Assembly: GCA_030535455.1 (NCBI GenBank)
Contig: JAUNJY010000007.1
Location: forward strand, 54,784-118,783
DNA length: 64,000 nt
Direction: 5' to 3'
DNA from: a bacterium
Lineage (GTDB): Bacteria > Bacillota > Clostridia > Lachnospirales > Lachnospiraceae
The translations under genes and the position numbers were made by a program. A model generated the notes under the pieces. The model was not told the origin of the DNA and ran no database searches. It was given only the letters and a program-made list of their open reading frames with translations. Positions 44,190 through 52,205 of this stretch are shown in pieces (the stretch's first letter is position 1; each line of letters opens with the position of its first letter).

Positions 44190-44220
44190 GAAGGGAGAAT
44201 AATCCCCTTCTCTTTTTTTT
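44190..44220 (+). terminator. Intrinsic terminator before repeat copy E
   Basis: AGAAGGGGA-type arm (AGAAGGGAGAATAATCCCCTTCTC) pairs AGAAGGG with CCCTTCT, followed by eight T. Confidence 0.75.
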
Positions 44221-44221
44221 A

Positions 44222-44373
44222 TTGATAGGAAACTTCTCTTCGCGCAGCTTCCTATCAATAAAAAAAGGCTTTCTAAAAACCAGAAAGCCAAGATGCGCAC
44301 TTACGCAGAAGGAGTTTATCACTTCGTGATCGCGTTCGGCGCGGAGTGTTTTGCAAGCAAAACACTTTGTTCT
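44222..44373 (+). repeat. Dispersed structured element, copy E (best four-hairpin copy)
   Basis: Hairpin 1: TTGATAGGAA (44222-44231) pairs exactly with TTCCTATCAA (44249-44258). Hairpin 2: GGCTTTCT (44267-44274) pairs exactly with AGAAAGCC (44282-44289), a sequence unlike the GCACCC/GGGTGC of other copies. Hairpin 3: GCGC...GCGC closes ATCAC-TTC-GTGAT. Hairpin 4: AGTGTTTTGC (44345-44354) pairs exactly with GCAAAACACT (44357-44366). It starts one base after a terminator T-run. Confidence 0.85.
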
Positions 44374-44395
44374 GAAAAGGAAACTACTCTTTGGC

Positions 44396-45313
44396 TTAGC
44401 GATATTCAAAGGAGAGCTCTGCCGAGTATGAATTTATGTAGCAGACGGTTCCAAATGGTATGGTTGCCATTGGCTTTTCATGGCCGGATTGAACTCCATA
44501 TAACACTGGTTTTTTATAGCTGGAAAAGAAGTCCTTAAAAAAGTCAAACATGGTGTAGGAAGGATCATTTGGATTAGTGCAATCTTTAAATGTGCCAAGA
44601 ATTACTCCATCAACCTGATCGAGCACGCAGGAGTGTGCAAGATGATGCATCAGCTTATCGCAGCGAGGCAGGGATTCGTCCACATCTTCCAAAAACAATA
44701 TTTTTCCTTTAAAATCCGGCTGATAAAATGTTCCGATGGATGGACTGATTAAAGAAAGGCAACCGCCAATAACCCTTCCACATGCTGTTCCCTTGACAAT
44801 TGAAATAGGTTTGCTTCCATCAGGGGAATGATAGGTCAATACATCAGGCATGGAGATGGCTTCCTCAAAGCATTGTTTTGTATACTCATCGTAATCATTA
44901 ATCATATTGGAGGAGACCATAGGACCATGGAATGTAATAAAATCACAAAGTCTGTGAAACGCTAAATGAAAGGAGGTAACGTCGCTGTAACCAACAAAGA
45001 GTTTTGGATGTTTTGTAATGGTCTGGTAATCAAGCAATGACATTAGCGAAGTACTTCCATAACCTCCACGAAGGCAAAAGATTGCATCAATCGAAGAAGA
45101 ATAAAACATTGCATTTAAGTCATCTGCACGGACTTGGTCTGAACCGGCAAGATACCCGTGCAAGGATTCGGTCACACTGTCACCAATTACGGCATTCATA
45201 CCCATTGCCGTAATTGCATCGATACAAGCATTTAGTTTGGAAGGCTGAATCGGAGAGCATGGCGCAACAAGCCCCACGGTGTCTCCGGGATGTATTGGGT
45301 TTGGATAGTTCAT
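44396..45313 (-). CDS. S66 family peptidase (LD-carboxypeptidase / MccF-like)
   Basis: A 305-residue serine peptidase. The nucleophile is in FVGYSDVTSFHL, the Glu in LFLEDVDESL and the His in GHEKPMATIPFG, the S66 triad. LRGGYGSTSLM precedes it. Such enzymes trim tetrapeptides of cell wall (recycling) or inactivate microcin C7-like antibiotics; the sequence does not decide. It has an AGGAGG-like site on the minus strand. Confidence 0.9.
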   Translation of the reverse strand: MNYPNPIHPGDTVGLVAPCSPIQPSKLNACIDAITAMGMNAVIGDSVTESLHGYLAGSDQVRADDLNAMFYSSSIDAIFCLRGGYGSTSLMSLLDYQTITKHPKLFVGYSDVTSFHLAFHRLCDFITFHGPMVSSNMINDYDEYTKQCFEEAISMPDVLTYHSPDGSKPISIVKGTACGRVIGGCLSLISPSIGTFYQPDFKGKILFLEDVDESLPRCDKLMHHLAHSCVLDQVDGVILGTFKDCTNPNDPSYTMFDFFKDFFSSYKKPVLYGVQSGHEKPMATIPFGTVCYINSYSAELSFEYR

Positions 45314-45369
45314 AGTTCCTCCTTATTATGTAGTTAGTACATTATATGTGTACAAGCAAAAAAATATTT

Positions 45370-45397
45370 TTAATATGACATACAGCTGTCATATTAA
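45370..45397. promoter_or_regulatory. Perfect 11-bp inverted repeat between divergent genes
   Basis: TTAATATGACA-N6-TGTCATATTAA is a strong operator candidate, 45 bases before the effector-binding protein and 57 bases before the S66 peptidase. The cognate regulator is not adjacent. Confidence 0.6.
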
Positions 45398-45440
45398 CTT
45401 CGTTACAATAGGGCTATCAAAAAGAAATGAGGTAATGTAT

Positions 45441-45884
45441 ATGAAACATATCGTAGTAACACTGGATGAGAAAGTTGTAGTAGGAGTTAGTGCAAAGACA
45501 TCCAATGAAGATCCGAAAATGACAGAAATCATAGGCGGACTGTGGGACACTCTTTATAATACGGGGATCTATGGATTGATTAAGAACAAACGTAATGAAT
45601 ATGCGATTGGTTTATACTCGGATTACACAGAAGATGGCGGATATACTGTGACGGCTGGCGTAGAAGTGGGAACACCAGATAACAAAGATCTGACAGTAAA
45701 GGTAATTCCTGCCGGAAAATATGCTAAGTTTGAGGTGCGAGGAGATGTGCATACGGCAGTTAGTGAAGCCTGGAAGGATATTTGGAGTATGGATTTAGAA
45801 CGAAGCTATACAGGCGATTTTGAGGAGTATCTGACTTCAGATATGGATAATGCGCAAATCGATATTTATATTGCATTAAAATAG
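45441..45884 (+). CDS. AraC-effector-binding/GyrI-like domain protein
   Basis: A 147-residue stand-alone ligand-binding domain of the SRPBCC-like/GyrI superfamily (VTAGVEVGTPDNKDLTVKVI, GKYAKFEVRGD, and DMDNAQIDIYIALK at the end). Without DNA-binding part it may be a small-molecule sensor or scavenger. ATG 45441 is favoured by GAGG eight bases upstream. Another GyrI-like gene follows. Confidence 0.75.
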   Translation: MKHIVVTLDEKVVVGVSAKTSNEDPKMTEIIGGLWDTLYNTGIYGLIKNKRNEYAIGLYSDYTEDGGYTVTAGVEVGTPDNKDLTVKVIPAGKYAKFEVRGDVHTAVSEAWKDIWSMDLERSYTGDFEEYLTSDMDNAQIDIYIALK

Positions 45885-45908
45885 TTTGACTGACAGGGGG
45901 CTTTCTAA

Positions 45909-46562
45909 TTGGATAAGGTAGATTATAAGAAAAAACAGAAGGAGTTGTATTTCCCGGGAGGAACACCATCCATCGTAACTGTGCCTGAAATGATCTTTAT
46001 TGCGGTGGATGGAAAGGGAGATCCCAATGTTTCAGAAGAATATAAGCAGGCAGTCCAATTGTTATATGGGCTTTCCTATACGATAAAAATGAATAAAAGC
46101 GGCCCAGCATGTCCAGATGGCTATTTTGAGTATGTAGTGCCACCACTGGAGGGCTTTTGGTGGTCTGACGATGAGCAGTTTGCAACCAATACTCAGATTA
46201 ATAAAGAGTTGTTTTTGTGGACGTCTGTCATTCGCCAGCCGGAATTTGTTACAACGGAGGCATTTGAACAGGCAAAAACTATATTAAAGAAGAAAAAGCC
46301 TGAGCTTTCATGTTCTGATGCTAAGCTGATCAAATATACGGAAGGCCTTTGTGTGCAGATAATGCATTATGGTTCTTATGATGAGGAAGCGTCGACCATT
46401 CAAAAGATGGAAGCATTTTTGTCTAAGACAGAGTATCAGGTGGATTTGTCAGAAACCAGAAGACATCATGAAATCTATTTAAGTGATCCTAGGAGGACTT
46501 CGACTGAAAGGCTAAAGACAATTATTCGTTATCCGATTACATATAAAAACGATAAAAAATAA
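45909..46562 (+). CDS. GyrI-like small-molecule-binding protein
   Basis: A 217-residue protein of the GyrI-like/YdeE group: KKKQKELYFPGG, VPEMIFIAVDGKGDP and LEGFWWSDDEQF are family marks. It starts with TTG 45909 after a G-rich site. Members bind drugs or signals; some hydrolyse cyclopropyl antibiotics. It is the second ligand-binding gene of this pair. Confidence 0.78.
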   Translation: MDKVDYKKKQKELYFPGGTPSIVTVPEMIFIAVDGKGDPNVSEEYKQAVQLLYGLSYTIKMNKSGPACPDGYFEYVVPPLEGFWWSDDEQFATNTQINKELFLWTSVIRQPEFVTTEAFEQAKTILKKKKPELSCSDAKLIKYTEGLCVQIMHYGSYDEEASTIQKMEAFLSKTEYQVDLSETRRHHEIYLSDPRRTSTERLKTIIRYPITYKNDKK

Positions 46563-46566
46563 GAAG

Positions 46567-46602
46567 AAAAGGTAGTCCAGTGTTTATGTGGGGCTGCCTT
46601 TT
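46567..46602 (+). terminator. Probable terminator after the GyrI-like pair
   Basis: AAAAGGTAGTCC pairs imperfectly with GGGGCTGCCTTTT. Confidence 0.55.
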
Positions 46603-46707
46603 ATTTACGTCTCAAAGAACAATTACGTGTGAATGTTAAAAAATGGTTAGGAAAATAAAAATATGTTATAATAGATATATATGAAGTGTGCATAGGGAGT
46701 GAGCAGT

Positions 46708-47376
46708 TTGAAGTTTGAAATTCTTAGCGGGAAATTTGAAACTGGTACTGATGAGCAGCAGGAAGGCTATATTCACTTATTTGGCGAGGAGCAGGTACAG
46801 CATAGATTTGATCTCTATTTTCATTGGTTTAATTTAATTCATGAAGTGGGACATGTCTTGGTAGAACAGCAGAAGTTACATATAAATCCAGTAGAAGAAG
46901 AGTTATTTGTCAATCAGTTTGCAGTTGCTTATTGGAGACAGGTTGGTGCAGACGAGTATTTGGCAGAGTTAAAGAAGATTATCGAAGAGGTAATTACGAG
47001 ACTTCCTAATCCGGTTCCAAGTAAGCAGAGTTTTGTTGAGTTTTTTAGACGGATTTGGGGTACGGCAGAGCTATATACAGTATCCATGTATGGATATTTT
47101 CAGTTGTCCTGTGTCATTCAGGCTCTGACAGAGGAACGAACACTAGAGGAAATATTAAAAAGACTAGGAATTGATGAGCCGGATATCAGTATGATGGAGC
47201 TTACCTATATTGAGGCCTCTGCTGACAATGCCGTTCAGATACTTTCTAGTTGTATTAGTAATTTACATAACGCAGGAATACCAATGCCTGCCATAAGGCT
47301 GGAGTTGGTAGATAATCCGCAAATACAGTGTTGCCAGCCGGTCAAGCCGGAAAAAAGCAGAGAGAAAAAACGGTAA
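46708..47376 (+). CDS. Putative zinc metallopeptidase, ImmA/IrrE-like
   Basis: A 222-residue protein with the zinc motif LIHEVGHVLVEQ (HExxH) and a downstream EEELFVNQFAVAYW resembling the E...NxFA part of ImmA/IrrE peptidases. It has no XRE DNA-binding domain. TTG 46708 lies eight bases after GGAG; GTG 46699 is the alternative. A Lys/Arg-rich tail ends it. A protease with a regulator target is possible but not shown; the methyltransferase downstream may be in the same unit. Confidence 0.55.
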   Translation: MKFEILSGKFETGTDEQQEGYIHLFGEEQVQHRFDLYFHWFNLIHEVGHVLVEQQKLHINPVEEELFVNQFAVAYWRQVGADEYLAELKKIIEEVITRLPNPVPSKQSFVEFFRRIWGTAELYTVSMYGYFQLSCVIQALTEERTLEEILKRLGIDEPDISMMELTYIEASADNAVQILSSCISNLHNAGIPMPAIRLELVDNPQIQCCQPVKPEKSREKKR

Positions 47377-47422
47377 AGAAGGAGCGTGAAACGTATAAAC
47401 AGTAGGAAAGGGGAATGAAAAG

Positions 47423-48037
47423 ATGGATAACGTATATTTTGATCAAGTGGCATCCTCATGGGACAGTAAGCGACGGATACGAAGAGCGGAGACGCTTGCT
47501 AACATCATAAAAGAAGAAGTGCCGGATATGGAAAATAAGAAAGTGTTAGAGTTTGGATGCGGCACCGGATTATTGACTTTTCAGTTATATCAGGAAAATG
47601 CAATTCAGATATATGGATATGACCTGTCACCTAAAATGTGCAGTATTTACGAGAAGAAAATTGAGCTTTATGAGGCATTTTATAATGTACATTTGATTAA
47701 GGAATTAACGGAGGAAAAGGACTATGATTTAATTTATAGTTCTATGGTATTTCATCATATTATCAATTTAAAGGAAAAATTAGAAGAGGTGATTGGATTA
47801 CTTGCAGCGGGAGGTACCTTCTTGATGATTGATTTAGATAAGGAGGATGGTACATTTCATAAAAATGAAGAGGATTTTCATGGACATAATGGATTTGGGC
47901 ATAAGGAAGTGAAAACCTTACTTCAAGACTCGGGATTAGTAAATATTTCAGTAAAAACAGTTTATCAGGGAACAAAATATATTAATAATCAAGAAATTCC
48001 GTATTCTTTATTTGTTGCAAAAGGAACAAAGAGGTAA
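47423..48037 (+). CDS. Class I SAM-dependent methyltransferase
   Basis: A 204-residue methyltransferase without membrane helices. Motif I is VLEFGCGTGLLTF, motif II acidic residue in GYDLSPKM, motif IV LIYSSMVFHHI. GTKYINNQEIPYSLFVAKG closes the sheet. Substrate unknown. It follows the metallopeptidase gene by 46 bases with a GGAAAGGGG site. Confidence 0.8.
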   Translation: MDNVYFDQVASSWDSKRRIRRAETLANIIKEEVPDMENKKVLEFGCGTGLLTFQLYQENAIQIYGYDLSPKMCSIYEKKIELYEAFYNVHLIKELTEEKDYDLIYSSMVFHHIINLKEKLEEVIGLLAAGGTFLMIDLDKEDGTFHKNEEDFHGHNGFGHKEVKTLLQDSGLVNISVKTVYQGTKYINNQEIPYSLFVAKGTKR

Positions 48038-48067
48038 TTGCAGTGTATTAAGAAGTATTATAGGTTA

Positions 48068-48093
48068 GAGCGCATAGAAGCGCTCTTTTTTTT
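48068..48093 (+). terminator. Intrinsic terminator before repeat copy F
   Basis: GAGCGC-ATAGAA-GCGCTC followed by eight T. Confidence 0.9.
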
Positions 48094-48240
48094 GAATAGG
48101 AAACTTTTCTTCGAGAAGCCTCCTATTCTTGAACAAAGCACCATGAAAAGCGGGTGCAAGATGCGCACTCACTCGAAAGGAGAATGTCGCTGTCGCAACC
48201 GAGTTCGGCACGGAGTGGTTTGTAAGCAAAACACTTTTTT
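48094..48240 (+). repeat. Dispersed structured element, copy F
   Basis: Hairpin 1 pairs GAATAGGA (48094-48101) with TCCTATTC (48121-48128), extended by AACTTTTCTTCGAGAAG. Hairpin 2 pairs GCACC with GGTGC. The core GATGCGCACTCACTCG and CGAGTTCGGCACG follow. Hairpin 4 pairs AGTG..TTTG with CAAA..CACT. It begins at the last T of a terminator. The remaining gene-less DNA to 48321 shows nothing else. Confidence 0.82.
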
Positions 48241-48321
48241 TACGAAAACAACGAGTCAAAGGCAGAGAACCAAGAAACGTACCCATTGTACTGGTGAAAA
48301 AGTTACTTAAAATTAAAGTTG

Positions 48322-48350
48322 TTGACAAATCAACATCTTTGATTTATGAT
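48322..48350 (+). promoter_or_regulatory. marR-type gene promoter with overlapping operator
   Basis: TTGACA (48322-48327), 17-base spacer and TATGAT (48345-48350). The spacer holds AAATCAA-CATCT-TTGATTT (48327-48345), a perfect seven-base inverted repeat, placed to block RNA polymerase; autoregulation is likely. Confidence 0.7.
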
Positions 48351-48383
48351 AACGATATCGCAAAAACAGATAAGGAGAACATT

Positions 48384-48824
48384 ATGATTAATCGCTTTGA
48401 AACATTTGTAACGATGATGAATAAAATCAATCGTAGCATTCAGATAATAAAGAATAAAGAGATGGAGGACTATGGTTTAAAAGGCTCTCAAGTAATGTGC
48501 CTGTATCAGCTGAAGCAGCATGAAGATGGAGTTACATCAAAAGACCTTGCTTCCTTATGTGGTGAAGACAAGGCGGCAATTTCAAGAACACTAGCAAAAT
48601 TAGAAGAGGCTGGGCTTGTGTCCTTTATTGATAATCTGGAGGGCAAAAAACGCTACCGTACCTTGATTAAGCTAACCAAGGAAGGACGAACGGTCTGTGA
48701 GAAAATCAACGAGAAGATTGGTCGAGTTGTTGAAAACAGCGGAGAAGGCTTTAGCGAGGAAGAACGAGAAGTATTTTATCGCGTATTAAGCGTAATTGCA
48801 GAAAATTTAGAACGACAGGTATAG
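48384..48824 (+). CDS. MarR-family transcriptional regulator
   Basis: A 146-residue MarR winged-helix protein: KGSQVMCLYQLKQHEDGVTS, then DLASLCGEDKAAISRTLAKL recognition helix and a DNLEGKKRYRTLIKLTKEG wing. ATG 48384 follows AAGGAG. It precedes a DegV gene by 53 bases and may control it, as MarR-type regulators often act on lipid or efflux genes. Confidence 0.9.
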   Translation: MINRFETFVTMMNKINRSIQIIKNKEMEDYGLKGSQVMCLYQLKQHEDGVTSKDLASLCGEDKAAISRTLAKLEEAGLVSFIDNLEGKKRYRTLIKLTKEGRTVCEKINEKIGRVVENSGEGFSEEEREVFYRVLSVIAENLERQV

Positions 48825-48877
48825 CCACTAAATAAAAAAATAGAAGAAGAAGCTTTTAAAGAAGCAGGGGGATAAAA

Positions 48878-49729
48878 ATGAGTATAAGAATAATATGTGA
48901 TTCGGCAAGTGATATAGCAGCAGAGAAGGCCAGAGACTGGAAGGTAACCGTATTACCAATCAAGACAATCTTTGGAGACCAAGAGTATTTGGATGGCGTA
49001 ACAATGAGTCATAAAGAATTTTATGAGAAATTAATTGAGACAGACGAGCTTCCAAAAACAAGTCAAATCTCACCATTTGATTATGAGGAAGCATTTAAAG
49101 AAGTTGTAGAGGCGGGGGATACTGCTATTTGCATCACATTGTCTTCTAAATTGTCAGGATGCTATCAAAGTGCGCATATTGCTGCTCAAGAGTTCAAAGA
49201 TCAGATTATGATTGTAGACAGTGAAAATGTGTGTATAGGGGAGCAGCTATTGGTTGAATTAGCAGTCCAGTTACGAGAAGAAGGAAAAACTGCAGGAGAG
49301 ATTGTATCCATTTTAAATCAGGAAAAGAAAAATATTCGTCTAATCGCTTTATTAGACACTCTCGAATATTTGAAAAAGGGAGGTCGTATCTCTGCAACTG
49401 CAGCATTTGCAGGAACTTTGCTTTCGATTAAACCGGTGATTACTATAACTGAAGGTGAGATTGCCATGCTTGGAAAAGCAAGGGGTTCAAAAAATGGCAG
49501 CAATATGCTGATACGCCTGGTGGAAGAGGAAGGTGGAATAAATCTGAATAAGCCAATCAATGTAGCTTACAGTGGATTATCAGATGACTGTCTGCAAAAA
49601 TATCTTCAGGATAGTAAAAAACTATACGAAGGAAAAGAGGGGAGCTTGCCAATCTGTACAATTGGAAGCACAATCGGCACCCATGTAGGTCCCGGAGCCA
49701 TTGCTGCAGCATTTTTTGTCAATCAATAA
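48878..49729 (+). CDS. DegV family fatty-acid-binding protein
   Basis: A 283-residue DegV/FakB-type protein. IICDSASDIAAEKARDW, SQISPFDYEEAF and IGSTIGTHVGPGA are family marks. Members bind a fatty acid and present it to the kinase FakA. The only FakA-like sequence in the window is the isolated domain at 7.9 kb; a true partner may be elsewhere. It is followed by an alpha/beta hydrolase that could supply fatty acids. Confidence 0.9.
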   Translation: MSIRIICDSASDIAAEKARDWKVTVLPIKTIFGDQEYLDGVTMSHKEFYEKLIETDELPKTSQISPFDYEEAFKEVVEAGDTAICITLSSKLSGCYQSAHIAAQEFKDQIMIVDSENVCIGEQLLVELAVQLREEGKTAGEIVSILNQEKKNIRLIALLDTLEYLKKGGRISATAAFAGTLLSIKPVITITEGEIAMLGKARGSKNGSNMLIRLVEEEGGINLNKPINVAYSGLSDDCLQKYLQDSKKLYEGKEGSLPICTIGSTIGTHVGPGAIAAAFFVNQ

Positions 49730-49744
49730 GGAAAAGGTACTAGA

Positions 49745-50695
49745 GTGAAAAATAAAATAAGAATTACCAAAAAGAAAGCCTTCATCATAGGTTTCGTCTG
49801 TATCATTCTTCTACTAGTGGCTGGAGCAGCAGTAGGAAATTATTTTTATAACCTGGCGTTAAATCCAGCAGTATCAAAAGACATGATCTTTGGTGAAGAC
49901 GAAGAGACAGAGAAACAAGAAGTCAACTGGATTACAGAGCAGAGCGGCTACACGGATCAGTTTATCACTTCAGAAGATGGATTAAAGCTGCATGCGTATG
50001 AAATAACGAATACGAAGAAATCAGATGTATGGGTGCTTGTTGTACATGGATATACGGGACAGGGCAGTGACCAGTATGGTTATGCGAAAGGATTTTATGA
50101 CATGGGATACAATGTTTTGGTTCCTGATTTACGTGGACATGGTTTAAGCGATGGAGACTATATCGGAATGGGATGGGACGACCGTCTCGATATTATGAAG
50201 TGGACTGACTACATTATTGCCAAAGACAGTGAAGCGCAAATTGTCCTTCATGGTGTTTCCATGGGAGGTGCTACCGTTATGATGGTTGCAGGAGAACAGC
50301 TTCCTAGCAATGTGAAATGTATTATTGAAGACTCTGGATATACATCCGTATGGAGTGAATTTTCCTATCAGCTAGATGCATTATTTAACTTACCAGCATT
50401 TCCAGTAATGCAGCTTGCCAATTTGGCTACTAAGGTTCGCGCAGGATATTGGATTTCTGATGCTTCTGCAATTGACCAGCTAGCTAGAGCAACAAGGCCA
50501 ATGCTATTTATACATGGAGATAACGACGATTTTGTACCGTTCTTTATGCTAGATCAAGTGTACAATGCAGCAAATGTAGAAAAAGAAAAGCTGGTAATCG
50601 AGGGAGCAGCACATGCCAAAGCATTAGAGACAAATCCTGAAATTTATTGGAAGACAATCGACAGGTTTGTTACTCAATATGTAAAAACGCCCTAG
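49745..50695 (+). CDS. Membrane-anchored alpha/beta hydrolase
   Basis: A 316-residue hydrolase with an N-terminal transmembrane helix (AFIIGFVCIILLLVAGAAVG) and the catalytic domain likely outside. The nucleophile is in VLHGVSMGGATV, the acid in HGDNDDFVPF and the His in EGAAHAKALE. It could be an esterase or lipase. GTG 49745 is the start. Its last codons contain the left arm of a terminator hairpin. Confidence 0.85.
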   Translation: MKNKIRITKKKAFIIGFVCIILLLVAGAAVGNYFYNLALNPAVSKDMIFGEDEETEKQEVNWITEQSGYTDQFITSEDGLKLHAYEITNTKKSDVWVLVVHGYTGQGSDQYGYAKGFYDMGYNVLVPDLRGHGLSDGDYIGMGWDDRLDIMKWTDYIIAKDSEAQIVLHGVSMGGATVMMVAGEQLPSNVKCIIEDSGYTSVWSEFSYQLDALFNLPAFPVMQLANLATKVRAGYWISDASAIDQLARATRPMLFIHGDNDDFVPFFMLDQVYNAANVEKEKLVIEGAAHAKALETNPEIYWKTIDRFVTQYVKTP

Positions 50696-50707
50696 ATAAC
50701 AGGGCGT
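50687..50707. terminator. Hairpin spanning the end of the hydrolase gene
   Basis: ACGCCCT (50687-50693) pairs exactly with AGGGCGT (50701-50707) across the stop codon. It lacks a T-run, so it is a weak terminator between convergent genes. Confidence 0.4.
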
Positions 50708-50735
50708 ACAAGGCACACTCACTGGGAAGATGGTT
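50706..50735. repeat. Fragment of the dispersed structured element inside a coding end
   Basis: AAGGCACACTCACTGGGAAG matches the core (AAGATGCGCACTCACTCG) of the element. It lies inside the 3' end of the convergent DNA glycosylase gene, so that protein's last residues may derive from it. Confidence 0.45.
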
Positions 50736-51555
50736 TATTCGTTTGATTTTTGGGCTTGAGATCATAGTAAAAGGCATACTGTTGAAACACTCCGGCGACC
50801 CCGCGATATCGTTCGAACGGAAAGCCATCCTTATAATTTTCATCTAATACGTGCTTGATATGTGTATCAACTGGAAATGCGTCTAAATGATGCAATCCAT
50901 AGAGGCAGATGCATTCGGACACCTTAATCCCTATGCCGTAAAGTTTAAGAAGTTCATTTTTAGCCTCTTCGTAGGAAAGGGATGGCAAGGTCTCTAAAGA
51001 AAATTCACCGCTTGCAATTGCCTTAGAGACACGCTGTATATATTTGGCGCGATATCCAAGGTTGCAATCCCTTAATGCCTGTTCTGTTGGTAGTGAAAGT
51101 GCTTTAGGAGTGGGAAAGGCATAGTAAGCCTCGCCATAAGAGTTGAATTTTTTCTCGCCGTATTTCTCACAGATGGTCTGGATGCACTTTTGTATCCTTT
51201 GAATATTATTCTGCTGGCTGATCAGAAAGGAAATAATCATTTCCCATAAATCTTGTTTTAAAATGCGAATGCCGGAGCCGTATTCCATGGCCGTCAGCAT
51301 ATACTGATCATTGTGGTCAATTTGTTTCACAATTTCATCATAATCTTCATCCAACGAAAAATACCAGTTCCAATAGGTATAAAAGTCCTCTTCGGAGCAC
51401 AGAAAAGTGACGATATCACCCTCTTGTTTTAGTTCCAAGTACTGACCAAAGGCGATAACTTCAAAGTAGCCACGGGTATTTTCTTTAATGCGGAAACATT
51501 GACCAGAGTGACAGATTTGTTCAATATCAAAGTGCTCCACTTTTAATTTAAACAT
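50719..51555 (-). CDS. ogg: 8-oxoguanine DNA glycosylase (OGG1-like)
   Basis: A 278-residue HhH-GPD base-excision enzyme that removes 8-oxoguanine. The helix-hairpin-helix GIGIKVSECICLYGLHH contains the catalytic Lys, and AFPVDTHIKHVL holds the catalytic Asp. The N-terminal part (SGQCFRIKE) matches the OGG N-domain. ATG 51555 follows AAAGGAGGG; 17 upstream residues in the longer frame are unlikely. Its C-terminus overlaps a repeat fragment. Confidence 0.88.
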   Translation of the reverse strand: MFKLKVEHFDIEQICHSGQCFRIKENTRGYFEVIAFGQYLELKQEGDIVTFLCSEEDFYTYWNWYFSLDEDYDEIVKQIDHNDQYMLTAMEYGSGIRILKQDLWEMIISFLISQQNNIQRIQKCIQTICEKYGEKKFNSYGEAYYAFPTPKALSLPTEQALRDCNLGYRAKYIQRVSKAIASGEFSLETLPSLSYEEAKNELLKLYGIGIKVSECICLYGLHHLDAFPVDTHIKHVLDENYKDGFPFERYRGVAGVFQQYAFYYDLKPKNQTNKPSSQ

Positions 51556-51644
51556 AGTACCCTCCTTTATTTTAGAACGTTCATTAGTATGTACACGGAG
51601 AAGCATTGTTATTATATTGTATTTCTTTTATTGGTAGAGGGATA

Positions 51645-51690
51645 AAAAAGAGAAGAGACTCTGACGAAGAGCTTCTTCTCTTTTGTTTTT
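51645..51690 (-). terminator. Intrinsic terminator of the tautomerase gene
   Basis: AAAAGAGAAGA pairs with TCTTCTCTTTT, with inner CTC/GAG; on the minus strand it ends in a T-run. Confidence 0.8.
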
Positions 51691-51701
51691 AGAATTTAAT
51701 A

Positions 51702-52043
51702 TTAGAAGTTTTTATTATTCCAGCCCCATTCACTAATCTCGGAATATTTGACATAAGTCCTAGATGGTGAAACGTTTAGATGGGTTTCTACTACCTTGCA
51801 GATTGCTTTTGTTAATTTTTCGTAGTCAGCAGGGGTAGCGTTGCCGAAGATTGAGACTTCAACCATGGCAGCAGGATCTTTTGTTCCTTTAAACCAAAGA
51901 CTGCTGTCTGGCTCTAATCCGACCATAAGCCAGTCCTCGCTTTTTCCTGGAATTGCAGTGATGGCATGTCCGAAATCAGTTTTGATAGCCTCTTTCGTCT
52001 GTTCAGACACAGCGACATTTGTTTTCATATTAATAAATGGCAT
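51702..52043 (-). CDS. MIF/tautomerase family protein
   Basis: A 113-residue protein of the macrophage-migration-inhibitory-factor fold (MPFINMKTNVAV with the catalytic Pro after Met; MVGLEPDSSLWFKGTKDPA; YVKYSEISEWGWNN). The free N-terminal proline would act as base in keto-enol tautomerisation. Physiological substrate unknown. Confidence 0.85.
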   Translation of the reverse strand: MPFINMKTNVAVSEQTKEAIKTDFGHAITAIPGKSEDWLMVGLEPDSSLWFKGTKDPAAMVEVSIFGNATPADYEKLTKAICKVVETHLNVSPSRTYVKYSEISEWGWNNKNF

Positions 52044-52205
52044 ATACGATTAACTCCTTTCCATGCATTTTATACGGTCATTATAGAATACCTAGGCAGG
52101 ATTTTCAATCAACTCATAGAAAATGCGGTAGAAATGAGAAAAATACTTACGTTTCTAATGAATTTTGTGGTACAATTATAGTGTAGTGAGAAAGGATGAG
52201 TAAAA

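Noticed and set aside
44215-44373. tRNA-like gene suggested by GTTCG near the end of the element
   Set aside because: No acceptor stem, anticodon arm or CCA-adjacent pairing can be drawn around it.
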